Shown: positions 42,363 through 52,939 of the stretch, in pieces
How positions within the stretch are numbered: position 1 is the first letter of the stretch
Layout: each line of letters starts with the position of its first letter
The notes under the pieces: generated by a model
Database searches by the model: none
What the model was told of the DNA's origin: nothing
Seen by the model: the letters and a program-made list of their open reading frames with translations, nothing else
Program-made: the position numbers and the translations under genes
From: an uncultured Prochlorococcus sp.
GTDB lineage: Bacteria > Cyanobacteriota > Cyanobacteriia > PCC-6307 > Cyanobiaceae
Reading direction: 5' to 3'
Assembly: GCA_902571335.1 (NCBI GenBank)
Contig: CACGBT010000004.1
Coordinates: 23,854-87,853, forward strand
DNA length: 64,000 bases

Positions 42363-43565
42363 TTATTTTTTAAATTTATAGTTTATTTTTTCTGTAATGC
42401 TATTTTTGTTTTTAACAATCCACTTTTCAGGCTTTTCATGTTTAGGCCAACTTTGAGAAAAATTTTTTAATAAATTTAAAGAAATTTCAATATTTTTATC
42501 ATTTGTAAGTTCACTAAATTCAACTATTACTTTAATTTTATTTCCCCATAATTTGTTAAATACTTTCGAAATATTGAATTTATTAATTGGGATATTTTCT
42601 TTCATAATGAAATCATTTAATCTAGATTCAATTACTTCAGGGAAAACAACTTCTCCTCCTGAATTAAAGGCATTATCACTTCTTCCCACAAATTTTAAAT
42701 AGTAAGAATTATTTATTTGCTTAATTTCACCTAAATCACTTGTTTGCCACCACCCATTTTTATTTTTGAAATTTTCAGTTTTTAAAGAATCTATTATTTC
42801 GATTCCAATTCTGGCTGATTTTATTTCGATTAATCCTTGTGCGTTAATTCTTATTTTTGTATCAGGTAGTATTTCTCCAACATTTTTAAAACCCATTAAG
42901 AATTCTTTTGGTTTTAAACTCGTAACCATTGCTGCTGTTTCAGTTGAGCCGTAACAAGGTGCTAATTTTATTTTTTCTTTTATACATTGTTCTGCAGTTT
43001 CGTCTGAAATTGAAGCTCCACCTACCCAAATTAGATCAAAAATTTTCAGCCAATTAATTCCATCTTTTTGAGCTAAAAGTCTTTGTAATTGGGTAGGTAC
43101 TAATGACGTAATCAAGTGTTTTTTGTTTTTTTTAAATTTAATTGTGAAAAGTAAAAGTTCTCGAGTTTTTTTTATCAAATTCGGAGAAATATTAATACAA
43201 TCACATCCCCATGTTTGACTTCTAAAAATTGGCATTAATCCACTTATATGGTTCAGGGGTAAAGTATTTAAAATTAAGCAGTTTTGTAATTCAAATCCTT
43301 GCTCTATTAGCCATTGACCTGATGTAGTTGCAGATAATTTAAGATTATTTAAATGGTGAAAACATTGTCTCGGTTTTCCAGAACTCCCACTACTGTTTAA
43401 GATAATTGCTGGCCCATTTTCAGTAATTGAATCTAATACATCTTTGTCTTCATAGAATTTGTTTTTTACATAAATAATTTTATTCTCTCTAATCTTTTCA
43501 ATAATTTTTTCTACAGATTGAGTTTCGTTATTTTCAACTTCAATAGTATGAATTTTATTTTTCAT
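42363..43565 (-). CDS. menE: O-succinylbenzoate-CoA ligase (compact)
   Basis: LNSSGSSGKPRQCFH AMP-binding motif, CYGSTETAAMVTSL, WWQTSDLGEI, FVGRSDNAFNSGGEVVFPEVIE; start revised to ATG at 43565 (ATGA overlap with menC). Confidence 0.87.
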   Translation of the reverse strand: MKNKIHTIEVENNETQSVEKIIEKIRENKIIYVKNKFYEDKDVLDSITENGPAIILNSSGSSGKPRQCFHHLNNLKLSATTSGQWLIEQGFELQNCLILNTLPLNHISGLMPIFRSQTWGCDCINISPNLIKKTRELLLFTIKFKKNKKHLITSLVPTQLQRLLAQKDGINWLKIFDLIWVGGASISDETAEQCIKEKIKLAPCYGSTETAAMVTSLKPKEFLMGFKNVGEILPDTKIRINAQGLIEIKSARIGIEIIDSLKTENFKNKNGWWQTSDLGEIKQINNSYYLKFVGRSDNAFNSGGEVVFPEVIESRLNDFIMKENIPINKFNISKVFNKLWGNKIKVIVEFSELTNDKNIEISLNLLKNFSQSWPKHEKPEKWIVKNKNSITEKINYKFKK

Positions 43566-44527
43566 AGTTGATCCCATATCGTTTTTGCTTCATTTAAAAA
43601 TAGAAACGAATTAGGGAATTTATTCATTGCTAGACCAGGAACTTTTGGTGTTGGTCCTTGTAATTGTAGAGAAGATAAATGATGGAGCCATCTCTTTCCT
43701 ATTCCAGTTTCAAATGAGGTACTTATAGATATTAAAGCTTTTTTATTTTCTAATTCTCTTAAAAGCTTAACTGGATTATTTTCTTGAGAAGGCCTTCTAA
43801 TTTGCCAACCCTTCCACTCATCAATCAAAGTTGGAAATTTTAAAAGTGATTCGTCTAAAGCTATTGGAATTTTTTTGTTTAGTTCTGTGAGTCCATCAAT
43901 ATCATCAACACAGAGAGGTTGTTCTAACCAATCTATATTTTTATTATCTTTCAAAATATCAGCCCATCTATTAGCTATCTCTCTTCCCCAAGAACCATTA
44001 GCATCTATTCTTAACTTAATATTATTACCTATTTTGCTTAAAATTTCTTCTAATTTTGCTTCTTCCTCATGGTTATTTTTTAGTGCTACTTTCCATTTTA
44101 AGGTTAATGATTTTCCAATATCACAATGTCTTTTTTTAATATTATTTAGATCTGAAACTACATTTTCATGATTTAACAATATGGCTGTTTTACCAATTTC
44201 ATCAAAGTAGTAGTTTTCTTTAAAAATTATTTTTCCATTAATCTCAGCTAATGCAGAATTTATTGCAGATTGAATGCATGGGTGAAAAATATTTATTTGC
44301 TCAGATAAATTAAATTCCTCTATATACTCAGGGATCGTATCTAGTTGTTTCGCGCACTTTTTTAAGTCTTTTTTATGTAGCGGTGAAACTTCTCCAAACC
44401 CTATTTTTTTATCATTACTTATTAATTTAATTATCCAACCAGATTTTGTATGGTAATTGGTTTTAGAATTTTCTACTTTGGCCGATAACTTAAAGCTATA
44501 AGATTTTTTTTGAAATATTAAGTTCAT
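43562..44527 (-). CDS. menC: o-Succinylbenzoate synthase
   Basis: Enolase-superfamily motifs LTLKWKVAL (KxK), RIDANGSW, WLEQPL, IALDESL; neighbours menE/menA. Confidence 0.88.
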   Translation of the reverse strand: MNLIFQKKSYSFKLSAKVENSKTNYHTKSGWIIKLISNDKKIGFGEVSPLHKKDLKKCAKQLDTIPEYIEEFNLSEQINIFHPCIQSAINSALAEINGKIIFKENYYFDEIGKTAILLNHENVVSDLNNIKKRHCDIGKSLTLKWKVALKNNHEEEAKLEEILSKIGNNIKLRIDANGSWGREIANRWADILKDNKNIDWLEQPLCVDDIDGLTELNKKIPIALDESLLKFPTLIDEWKGWQIRRPSQENNPVKLLRELENKKALISISTSFETGIGKRWLHHLSSLQLQGPTPKVPGLAMNKFPNSFLFLNEAKTIWDQL

Positions 44528-45441
44528 TTCTTTAGCAAGTAATTAAATATTAATCCTGTGATTAAACCAATTCCATTAAGAGTTTGAAATTTTATTGCGA
44601 TGAATTTGCAATTTTTTATTGCAGAAGGTTTTGCATACGAAGATTTTAATAAATTTATAAGTCTTGTTGCTTGAGGGAAACTAAGCAAATAAAGGATGCA
44701 AAAAACTGGAATAAATCCATAAACTATTGTGAAAAGTTGAAAAATATATATTGTAAAAATTATCCAAGGCACAAATTGAGAACCTTTTTTTGCCCCTAAG
44801 CGAACTAAAGGTGAATTTTTCCCATGCTTTTTATCTTCAGAAATTTGATGAAAATGAGAACAAAATAACACAAGAGTTGTTGCCAAGGAAGGTCCTGAAC
44901 CAAGTAATAAAGAAACTTTCCATGGAATATCTTCGAAGTAAATATTAGACGGATTTAACGCAATTAAGACTGCAGAGTACGCAAAAGGTCCAAATGCAAG
45001 CCAGCATAATGGTTCTCCTAAACCTTGATAGCCTAATCTAAAAGGAGGACCTTGATATAAGTATCCTAAGAAGCAGCAAGCTGCCACCAAAATAAAAATG
45101 TTTATATTTGTTGATACTGAAATAATTAAAATTATTAATAAACCAATAACTAAAGATGTATATGCAATAAATGAAATTATTTTTTTATTTTTTACAAGAT
45201 TTATAATTGAATGGAATTTAAATTCATCGATTCCTGTTTCTGCGTCGTATAAATCATTAGTTAGATTTTCCCAAAGTAATATCAAAATTGCAGCTAAAGT
45301 AAATGAAATCAAATTATAAATTTTTACCTCTTCATATTGATTGAGCAAGTAAGCCCCTGTTATTAAAACTGGAAGTATGGCCACAGAATAAAGAGGCCAT
45401 TTTATTGCTTTTTTCCATAATTTTTTTTTATCTTCGTCCAT
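44524..45441 (-). CDS. menA: 1,4-dihydroxy-2-naphthoate phytyltransferase (UbiA family)
   Basis: Multi-TM prenyltransferase; LLWENLTNDLYDAETGIDEFK and FCSHFHQISEDKKHGKNSPLVRLG. Confidence 0.92.
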   Translation of the reverse strand: MDEDKKKLWKKAIKWPLYSVAILPVLITGAYLLNQYEEVKIYNLISFTLAAILILLWENLTNDLYDAETGIDEFKFHSIINLVKNKKIISFIAYTSLVIGLLIILIISVSTNINIFILVAACCFLGYLYQGPPFRLGYQGLGEPLCWLAFGPFAYSAVLIALNPSNIYFEDIPWKVSLLLGSGPSLATTLVLFCSHFHQISEDKKHGKNSPLVRLGAKKGSQFVPWIIFTIYIFQLFTIVYGFIPVFCILYLLSFPQATRLINLLKSSYAKPSAIKNCKFIAIKFQTLNGIGLITGLIFNYLLKK

Positions 45442-45542
45442 TTTTAATTAACACGCAAAATTAGATAAGTATTGGATGTAGTTTATAAATTGAGTTACAT
45501 TTTTTACTTTATTGCATCATTTTTAGTTATTTTCAATAAGTA

Positions 45543-46955
45543 ATGAAAAATGATTTAAACTTAACAGATTTTTTAAAAGATGTATTTTCCTCTTTCGATA
45601 AGAAAGTTGAAAATTCTGGATTAGTAAGTATTTGTGTTGATATTCCTTGTATTGATTTATTTCAAGTTTATGAATTGTTAATAAATCAATATCCGTTTTC
45701 TTCATTTTGGGAGGAATCTGATGGCATTTCATATATAGCTTTCGAGAAGTGTAAATATGTTACTCTGGATGGCCCAAAAAGATTTGAGGTAGCAAAAGAG
45801 TTTAATTCTGAGAATTTTAAAAATTTAATTAACTTAACTAATGAATCGCATAATTCTGCACTTTCAAAAATAATTTATTTATTTTCTTTCTCTGAAAATT
45901 TGAATAATAAGAATTTACCTTCAGATATCCCTAGTTTGGAAGCAATTTTGCCAAAAATATTAATTACTAAAAGTGGCAAGAATTGCTGGTTAAGAATCAA
46001 TGGTCATGTTGAAGGTAAATCATCATTAAGAACATTAATTGAAGAAATATGGACAATTAGAAATCAAGTTATTAATTCTGGCTCAGAATTAATAAAATCA
46101 TCTGGCTTAAAAACTAGTTTTGATTCCCCTTTTATTGATGATTTCTCACGCTCCTTAGAAACTTCTAAAACAAACATGAAAAAAGTAGTAAATAGAGGAA
46201 TTCAATTAGTAGAGAAAGATATCCTCGAAAAGATAGTTTTAGCGAATAGGATTAAAATAAAACTTAAAAATAAATTAGATTTAGTAGAAATTTTAAAAAG
46301 ATTTAAAAAGAAGCAACCAAATACATGTAGATACGTTTGGAAAAGGAATAGTAAGGATATTTTGTTTGGAGCATCTCCAGAAAAATTATTTTCTTTCTCT
46401 AAACCTAATTTAACTTTAGAGGCTCTTGCTGGAACTATCTCTACTAATTCAAATTTTAAGAAACTCCTAAAAAGTACTAAAGACTTAAAGGAACATAATT
46501 ATGTAATACAACATTTGATTAAATCTTTAGAAGTTTCAAAAATAAAAAACTTTAAAAAAAGTGATATCAAGGTAAATTCATTTGGAGATATTTCTCATTT
46601 GCAAACACTCATTTTCTCTAAAGTTGAAAATATTTGTCCTTTTGAATTGCTTAAAAACTTACATCCATCTCCAGCTGTTTGTGGATACCCAAAAAATGCA
46701 GCATTGGATTGGATAAACACTCTTGAGTCTTTTCCTAGAGGAAATTATGCTTCTCCAATGGGTTGGGTTGATTCATCAGGCAATGCTTCATTTCTTTTGG
46801 CAATAAGAGGCGCAAGATGTATTGAAGAAAATATTGAATTTACTGCAGGTTCAGGTATAGTTTCTGGCTCTGTTTTAGAGAAAGAAATAGATGAGATTAA
46901 ATTAAAATTTGAATCTATAGTAAAACAGATATTTTGCGCTAAAAAACCTAGATAA
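45543..46955 (+). CDS. menF: Isochorismate synthase
   Basis: Chorismate-binding motifs [48 protein letters not shown]. Confidence 0.9.
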   Translation: MKNDLNLTDFLKDVFSSFDKKVENSGLVSICVDIPCIDLFQVYELLINQYPFSSFWEESDGISYIAFEKCKYVTLDGPKRFEVAKEFNSENFKNLINLTNESHNSALSKIIYLFSFSENLNNKNLPSDIPSLEAILPKILITKSGKNCWLRINGHVEGKSSLRTLIEEIWTIRNQVINSGSELIKSSGLKTSFDSPFIDDFSRSLETSKTNMKKVVNRGIQLVEKDILEKIVLANRIKIKLKNKLDLVEILKRFKKKQPNTCRYVWKRNSKDILFGASPEKLFSFSKPNLTLEALAGTISTNSNFKKLLKSTKDLKEHNYVIQHLIKSLEVSKIKNFKKSDIKVNSFGDISHLQTLIFSKVENICPFELLKNLHPSPAVCGYPKNAALDWINTLESFPRGNYASPMGWVDSSGNASFLLAIRGARCIEENIEFTAGSGIVSGSVLEKEIDEIKLKFESIVKQIFCAKKPR

Positions 46956-47871
46956 TTTCTACTAATTTTTCAATAACTTCCTCTGAAACATTTTTATTGG
47001 ATAAATTTTCTATTTCTCTTAAACCTGTTGGACTGGTTACATTAATCTCGCTAAGCATTCCATTTATTACATCAATACCTACAAAAAATAAACCCTCATC
47101 TTTGAAGTGTTGAGATAATTCTGAGCAGATACTTTTTTCTTTTTCTGTTAATAATGTGGGTTCAGCCTTGCCTCCCATCGCTAAATTACTCCTAAAATCG
47201 CCTCCTTGAGGAATCCTATTTATTGATCCAATTGCTTCTCCGTTTACGATAATTATTCTTTTATCACCCTCTATGACTTCAGGAATAAATTTTTGCATCA
47301 TAACGGGTAATTCTTCTTGAGAAGTGATTAATTCAATGATTGATTTAATTCCTGGAGAATTTTTATTTATCCTTATAACACCTTGACCACCTTTTCCTCC
47401 TAAAGGTTTTATAACTACTTCATTATTTATATTTGCAAAATTAATAAGATCTTTTACCTTACTCGCAACTATTGTAGGTGCCATTAAGTGGCTGTATCTT
47501 AAAGCACCTAGCTTTTCATTCCACGCTCTTAACGATGAGGGTTTGTTTATTACTTTTACTCCTTTTCTTTCGGCAACTTCTAAAAGATGGGTTGCATATA
47601 AATAAGCCTCATTTACAGGAGGATCTTTTCTCATCCAAATGCAATTAAATTCGGCGAGAGGTATGCAATCATTCTCTTTGAAAGAAATCCATGGAATTAC
47701 TTCAACTTTTACGGAAGATGCCCATACTTCATCACCTCTAGCTTCCAGGTCTTGAGGAGTACAACTCCAGATTTCAATATTTTTTTTTGATGATGCTTGC
47801 ATTAAAGCAGCAGTTGAATCTTTTAAGGGATTTATATTTTTAATTGGATCTATTACGAATAGAAATTTCAT
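46948..47871 (-). CDS. gshB: Glutathione synthetase
   Basis: [72 protein letters not shown]. Confidence 0.95.
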   Translation of the reverse strand: MKFLFVIDPIKNINPLKDSTAALMQASSKKNIEIWSCTPQDLEARGDEVWASSVKVEVIPWISFKENDCIPLAEFNCIWMRKDPPVNEAYLYATHLLEVAERKGVKVINKPSSLRAWNEKLGALRYSHLMAPTIVASKVKDLINFANINNEVVIKPLGGKGGQGVIRINKNSPGIKSIIELITSQEELPVMMQKFIPEVIEGDKRIIIVNGEAIGSINRIPQGGDFRSNLAMGGKAEPTLLTEKEKSICSELSQHFKDEGLFFVGIDVINGMLSEINVTSPTGLREIENLSNKNVSEEVIEKLVEII

Positions 47872-47876
47872 AAGAT

Positions 47877-48131
47877 CTAGTTTAATAATGCTTCTAATTT
47901 ATTTTCATTTTCTAATGCGTAGAGATCATCGCAGCCTCCGATACCCTCATTATCTATAAATATTTGTGGTAATGTTCTTCTACCATCAGCTCTTTCAATC
48001 ATCAATGCTCTGGCATCTTCGTCGCCATCTATTTTATATTCTGTAAAATTTACATTTTTTTTCTTGAGTAGTGATTTTGCTCGAATACAGAATGGGCAAT
48101 ATTGCCAAGTATAAATTTCAACTTTGGACAT
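47877..48131 (-). CDS. grxC: Glutaredoxin
   Basis: [19 protein letters not shown] with CPFC active site, [18 protein letters not shown]. Confidence 0.94.
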   Translation of the reverse strand: MSKVEIYTWQYCPFCIRAKSLLKKKNVNFTEYKIDGDEDARALMIERADGRRTLPQIFIDNEGIGGCDDLYALENENKLEALLN

Positions 48132-48207
48132 TTTTTTAAAATAATACTTAGTTTATACTATTAAACAAAAGTGCTTGTTAGATTATAAATAACGATTAAA
48201 TTCTATT

Positions 48208-49330
48208 TTGATAGATATTACAGATTTCAAAAAAGATCTTTCGGAACTAACAGAGCGCCTGGGTAATGCTCAGGATTGTCTTTGACGTTCCAAGATTAAA
48301 AGCGAAAAGGAAAGAGTTAGAGCAAATTTCTGCTCAGCCTGAATTTTGGGATAATCAAGAAGAAGCTAAAAAGCAAATGTTAATCCTTGATGATGTCAAA
48401 GTACAACTCGAATTGTTAGATAAATGGAAAACTTTTATTTCTGATGCTAATGCCTCTCTTGAGCTTTATTCTCTAGAACCCGAAGAGGAAATGATTTTAG
48501 AATCGCAGCTGGGATTAAAGAAATTAAGAGAGAATTTGGATAAATGGGAATTTGAAAGATTGTTATGTGGTGAATACGATAAGGAAGGAGCAGTAGTTTC
48601 TATTAACGCAGGTGCGGGTGGAACAGATGCGCAGGATTGGGTAGAGATATTATTAAGAATGTACTCTAGATGGGCCGATAATAATCAAATGAGCCTTGTC
48701 ATTAATGAATTATCTCAAGGAGAAGAAGCAGGTATTAAAAGTGTAACGTTTGAAATTGATGGAAAATATGCATATGGCTATCTGCAACATGAAAAAGGAA
48801 CTCATAGATTAGTAAGAATTTCTCCTTTTAATGCCAATGGCAAAAGACAAACCAGCTTTGCTGGGGTAGAGGTTATGCCAAAATTAGATGATAATATTTC
48901 ACTTGATATACCTGAAAAAGATTTAGAAATTACAACGAGTAGATCCGGTGGAGCTGGAGGACAAAATGTTAATAAAGTAGAAACAGCAGTGAGAATTGTT
49001 CATTTGCCTTCAGGGATTTCAGTAAGATGTACTCAAGAAAGATCTCAATTACAAAATAAAGAAAAAGCTATGTTACTTTTAAAGTCTAAACTATTAGTGA
49101 TTGCTAAAGAACAACGAGCTGCTGAAGTCGCTGATATTAAAGGTGATATTGTGGAAGCTGCATGGGGCAATCAAATAAGAAATTATGTTTTCCATCCCTA
49201 TCAAATGGTAAAAGATCTTAGGACTATGCAGGAGACCAACGAGTTAGATAGTGTTTTAGATGGTGGACTTGACCCATTTATTCATGAATTATTACGTATG
49301 AATATTTCTTCTAATGAATCTATTGAATAA
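48208..49330 (+). CDS. prfB: Peptide chain release factor 2, expressed by programmed +1 frameshift: join(48208..48282, 48284..49330)
   Basis: First frame [38 protein letters not shown] shift site with upstream AGGA; second frame [47 protein letters not shown]. Confidence 0.95.
48271..48286 (+). promoter_or_regulatory. RF2 recoding site: SD-like AGGA + CTT TGA C slippery/stop
   Basis: CAGGATTGTCTTTGAC read directly; TGA at 48283-48285 in zero frame. Confidence 0.94.
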
Positions 49331-49333
49331 CTA

Positions 49334-49516
49334 ATGGAAAATAAAAACGAAATTTTAGAAAAAAAAGTTTCTCCTCCAAGTTTTATAAAGCTTGCTATGA
49401 GAAATATGGTAAGGAAAGGCTCAAAAAGTATTTCTCATTTTTCAATAACCTTTCTAGTTTTAATTGGGATATTAATACTTGTGGCCACAATAGGTAAGCC
49501 CAATATTCCAGTTTAA
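49334..49516 (+). CDS. Small single-TM hypothetical (DUF3188-like)
   Basis: 60 aa, one TM (FSITFLVLIGILILVATIG), in tight cluster prfB-orf-ybeY. Confidence 0.7.
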   Translation: MENKNEILEKKVSPPSFIKLAMRNMVRKGSKSISHFSITFLVLIGILILVATIGKPNIPV

Positions 49517-49522
49517 GAATGT

Positions 49523-50062
49523 ATGAAAGAAAAAATTATTTCTGAAATAAATTTAGATTTGGTTTTTCAATGTAATGATTTCTCTCAATTTTCAAATAAG
49601 TTAAAAGATACTAAAACTCATCTTATTTTTGAATCTATTTTTTGGGAGAAAGTTTTTTTATCTTGGATAAATACTATATTAAAAAAAGAGGATTATGAAT
49701 TACCAAATTATATTTTTGAAAAAAAATCTTTTTCATTAGGCTTACAGATAATATCTAATCAAGCAATTGCTTCTTTGAATAAGAAATGGATGCAAAAAAA
49801 TGGTCCAACTGATGTTCTATCTTTTCCAATTATTTCTGATGAATCTCTAAATAATTTAGATCATATAGAGTTGGGAGATATTTTTATATCATTAGAGATG
49901 GCACTTGAGCAATCTTATGAATATAAACATTCAATCTATAGAGAGATGATCTGGTTGGCTAGTCATGGATTTTTACATCTTTTGGGATGGGAACATAATA
50001 ATGAGCATGATTTAGAAAATATGTTAAATTGCCAAGAATATTTAATTACTCGATTAGATTAA
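49523..50062 (+). CDS. ybeY: Endoribonuclease YbeY
   Basis: [11 protein letters not shown] metal-binding motif, [15 protein letters not shown]. Confidence 0.92.
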   Translation: MKEKIISEINLDLVFQCNDFSQFSNKLKDTKTHLIFESIFWEKVFLSWINTILKKEDYELPNYIFEKKSFSLGLQIISNQAIASLNKKWMQKNGPTDVLSFPIISDESLNNLDHIELGDIFISLEMALEQSYEYKHSIYREMIWLASHGFLHLLGWEHNNEHDLENMLNCQEYLITRLD

Positions 50063-50068
50063 AAATAA

Positions 50069-50479
50069 ATGGAAAAAAAAATAAACTATTTAGAAAATAG
50101 AAAAGAATCATACAAAACTTCTAGTAATGTATTTATAAGTTTTAAGTATGCTTTCAGTGGTATTAGTTATGTATTAAAAACTTCAAGAAATTTTAAAATT
50201 CAATTAATTTTTGCAGTTGCAAGTTTAATAATTGGTTTTTTACTAAAAATTAGTCTAAGTAATTATGTTATTTTGATTGCAACAATAATGTCTGTTTTAA
50301 TATTAGAAATATTGAACACATCTATTGAATCAATCGTTGATTTAGTAGTGAAAAAAGAATTTAGTATTTTGGCTAAAATTTCAAAAGATACTTCTGCAGG
50401 AGCAGTATTATTAGCTTCCATTAATTCTGTTATTATTGCTGTATATATCTTTTTTCCTAAAATAAAGTTGTTATTTTAA
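50069..50479 (+). CDS. dgkA: Diacylglycerol/undecaprenol kinase
   Basis: SFKYAFSGISYVLKTSRNFKIQ and EILNTSIESIVDLVVKKE..KISKDTSAGAVLLA. Confidence 0.9.
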   Translation: MEKKINYLENRKESYKTSSNVFISFKYAFSGISYVLKTSRNFKIQLIFAVASLIIGFLLKISLSNYVILIATIMSVLILEILNTSIESIVDLVVKKEFSILAKISKDTSAGAVLLASINSVIIAVYIFFPKIKLLF

Positions 50480-50491
50480 ATCCATATAAAT

Positions 50492-51088
50492 ATGTTTCTT
50501 GTTATTGATAATTACGATAGTTTTACTTATAACCTTGTTCAATATTTAGGAGAACTTTCAGTTGAGCACGAAATAACTAAAGAATTAATAGTTAAAAGAA
50601 ATGATGAAATTACTTTAGAAGAAATTATCAAACTAAATCCTGGTGGAATTCTCTTATCTCCAGGTCCAGGTAATCCAGATCAATCTGGAATTTGTCTGCC
50701 AATTCTAAAAAAATTATCTAAAAATATTCCGACCTTGGGAGTTTGTTTAGGTCATCAAGCTTTGGCCCAAGCTTTTGGAGGTAAGGTTATAGTTGGGAAA
50801 GAACTTATGCATGGTAAGACATCCAAAATATTTCATAATCAAAAAGGATTATTTAAAGATATCGAGACTCCATTTGTGGCTACTAGATACCATAGTCTTA
50901 TAGTTGATTCAAGTTCTTTACCATCTTGTTTCGACATAACTGCGACTTTAGAAGACTCAACAATTATGGCTATCTCTCATAAAGAATATAAACATTTACA
51001 TGGGGTACAGTTCCATCCTGAAAGTGTGTTGACGCAATTTGGTCATAAATTAATTAGTAATTTTCTAAAAATGGCTGAACAAAAGTAA
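50492..51088 (+). CDS. trpG: Anthranilate/aminodeoxychorismate synthase glutaminase component
   Basis: IDNYDSFTYNLVQYLGEL, LSPGPGNP, GVCLGHQALAQAFGG, HGVQFHPESVLT. Confidence 0.93.
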   Translation: MFLVIDNYDSFTYNLVQYLGELSVEHEITKELIVKRNDEITLEEIIKLNPGGILLSPGPGNPDQSGICLPILKKLSKNIPTLGVCLGHQALAQAFGGKVIVGKELMHGKTSKIFHNQKGLFKDIETPFVATRYHSLIVDSSSLPSCFDITATLEDSTIMAISHKEYKHLHGVQFHPESVLTQFGHKLISNFLKMAEQK

Positions 51089-51107
51089 AATAAAAAAAAA
51101 TAATATT

Positions 51108-51833
51108 ATGATTTCTCAAATTAAAAACTTTTTATTTTTGATATTAGTTAGCTCTTTTTTACCTACCTCATTATTGGCAAGGAACTTAGGAATAAAAAGT
51201 TTGGGACATAGTAGTTTTTTAATTACTAGTGCAGATAAATCTATTCTTATAAATCCCTTTAAAGCAATAGGTTGTGCAAGTAATTTAAAGGAGCCAAAAG
51301 AAGTCAACGTAGATTTTATTTTGGCTAGTTCTAGGCTTCCAGATGAAGGATATAACCCTAATGATCAATTAATGTTCGTTGAGCCAGGAATCTATCAATT
51401 TGAGGATATTTTATTAAATGGAATTTCTGTACCACATGACAGAGTAGATGGAAGAAGATTTGGGATGGCAACTGTTTGGAGTTGGGAGCAGAATGACCTT
51501 AAAATTGTTCATATGGGAGGAGCTGCTGGTGATATTGATATAAACAGTCAAATTATTTTGTCTGCTCCAGATATATTGTTTATTTCAATTGGAGGAGGAA
51601 TAAAATCTTACAATGGTAAAGAAGCCTCAAAAATAGTTAAGCTTCTAAAACCTAATGTAGTTATTCCTGTTCACTTTGAAAGGGGCAAAAAAATTAATAA
51701 AGAATGTGATTTCTCAAATGCTGATTTATTTATCGAAAATATGAAAGATTTTAAAGTAAAATATGTTGGAAAAGATTTTCAAATAAAACCTAAAAGAATC
51801 GATCAAAATACAATTTATATTTTCAGTAATTAA
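51108..51833 (+). CDS. Metallo-beta-lactamase-fold hydrolase with signal peptide
   Basis: N-terminal MISQIKNFLFLILVSSFLPTSLLA looks like a signal peptide; LGHSSFLITSADKSILINPF, IVHMGGAAGDID, VVIPVHFERG. Confidence 0.8.
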   Translation: MISQIKNFLFLILVSSFLPTSLLARNLGIKSLGHSSFLITSADKSILINPFKAIGCASNLKEPKEVNVDFILASSRLPDEGYNPNDQLMFVEPGIYQFEDILLNGISVPHDRVDGRRFGMATVWSWEQNDLKIVHMGGAAGDIDINSQIILSAPDILFISIGGGIKSYNGKEASKIVKLLKPNVVIPVHFERGKKINKECDFSNADLFIENMKDFKVKYVGKDFQIKPKRIDQNTIYIFSN

Positions 51834-52939
51834 TTTTTTAAATCTAATATCTTGTAATTGTCCCAGAAAAAAATCATTTGTTCTTTAGTTCCAATACTAA
51901 CCCTTATAGAATTACCGATATCTTTTTTGTTTTCCATACTTCTAATAAGAATACCTTTTTCTCTCATCTGTTGTATTAAGATTTTAGGATCTTTTTTTGG
52001 CCAAATTAAGAAATAATTACCTCCACTAAATTGAGTTCTGATTTTTGTTGATTTAAATTTATTTAAAATCCATTCCCTCGCCTTTTTTACTTCTAAAACA
52101 TAATTATCAATATATGATTTGTCTTTAAGTGCTGCTAATGCAGCTGTTATAGCAAAGCTGTTTACATCATATGGTCCTGTAACTTTATTAATGTACTGAA
52201 TTAAACTTTTATTGCCAAAAGTAAAACCTATTCTTAAACCAGCTAGACCTGCAGTTTTTGAAAGAGATTGAATTATTAGTATATTTTTATTCTTTTCAAA
52301 ATCTATCGATTCAAGAAGACTATCTCCATTAAATTTTTCATATAGTTCATCAACAACTATTAATGAATCTTTATTGATATTGGCTAAATTAATTATTTCA
52401 TGAGAGCTTAGAACAGTTCCTGTTGGATTATTTGGATTGCAAATAAATATTAACTTTGGATTATGCTTTATTATTTTTTCCCTAAATTCTTCGATGGGGA
52501 ATAGAAAATTTTCTCCAATGTAAGAACAACTTATTTTTTTCATTCCTCGGATTTCTGCACAAGGAGAATAGTAACCAAAAGTTGGATTTGTTGTTAGAAA
52601 TATTTGATCTTTTTCTCCAAAGCAATTGAAAATTGCATTTATTGCGGCATCTGCTCCATTGAAAATTCCGATTTCATCATTACCAAATTTCCTTGAATCA
52701 AGATATTTATCACATAAAAATTTTTTAAAAAAATTATATTCTGGATAAATTGAAATCTCATCTAATTTTATCGCTTGTAATGCCTCTAGAACCTTAGGAC
52801 TTGGACCTAAAGTATTTTCATTAAAGTCTAAGCGGAGTAAATTTCTTCTATTTTCTAAAGGTGCAGAGTAAGACTGCATATTTATTATTTCTTCTCTTGG
52901 TTTTGGGAAAAGATTATTTAATGGATCAAAATCATTCAT
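51830..52939 (-). CDS. hisC: Histidinol-phosphate aminotransferase
   Basis: LDFNENTLGPSPKVLEAL, CNPNNPTGTVLSSHEI, QSLSKTAGLAGLRIGF. Confidence 0.92.
   Translation of the reverse strand: MNDFDPLNNLFPKPREEIINMQSYSAPLENRRNLLRLDFNENTLGPSPKVLEALQAIKLDEISIYPEYNFFKKFLCDKYLDSRKFGNDEIGIFNGADAAINAIFNCFGEKDQIFLTTNPTFGYYSPCAEIRGMKKISCSYIGENFLFPIEEFREKIIKHNPKLIFICNPNNPTGTVLSSHEIINLANINKDSLIVVDELYEKFNGDSLLESIDFEKNKNILIIQSLSKTAGLAGLRIGFTFGNKSLIQYINKVTGPYDVNSFAITAALAALKDKSYIDNYVLEVKKAREWILNKFKSTKIRTQFSGGNYFLIWPKKDPKILIQQMREKGILIRSMENKKDIGNSIRVSIGTKEQMIFFWDNYKILDLKN

Noticed and set aside
45442-45542. HLR1-like (RpaB box) repeat GTTACATTTTTTACTTT in menA/menF divergent region
   Set aside because: The two TTAC half-sites are 9 nt apart rather than the 10-nt period of HLR1, and the second half-site is imperfect; T-rich sequence makes this easy by chance.
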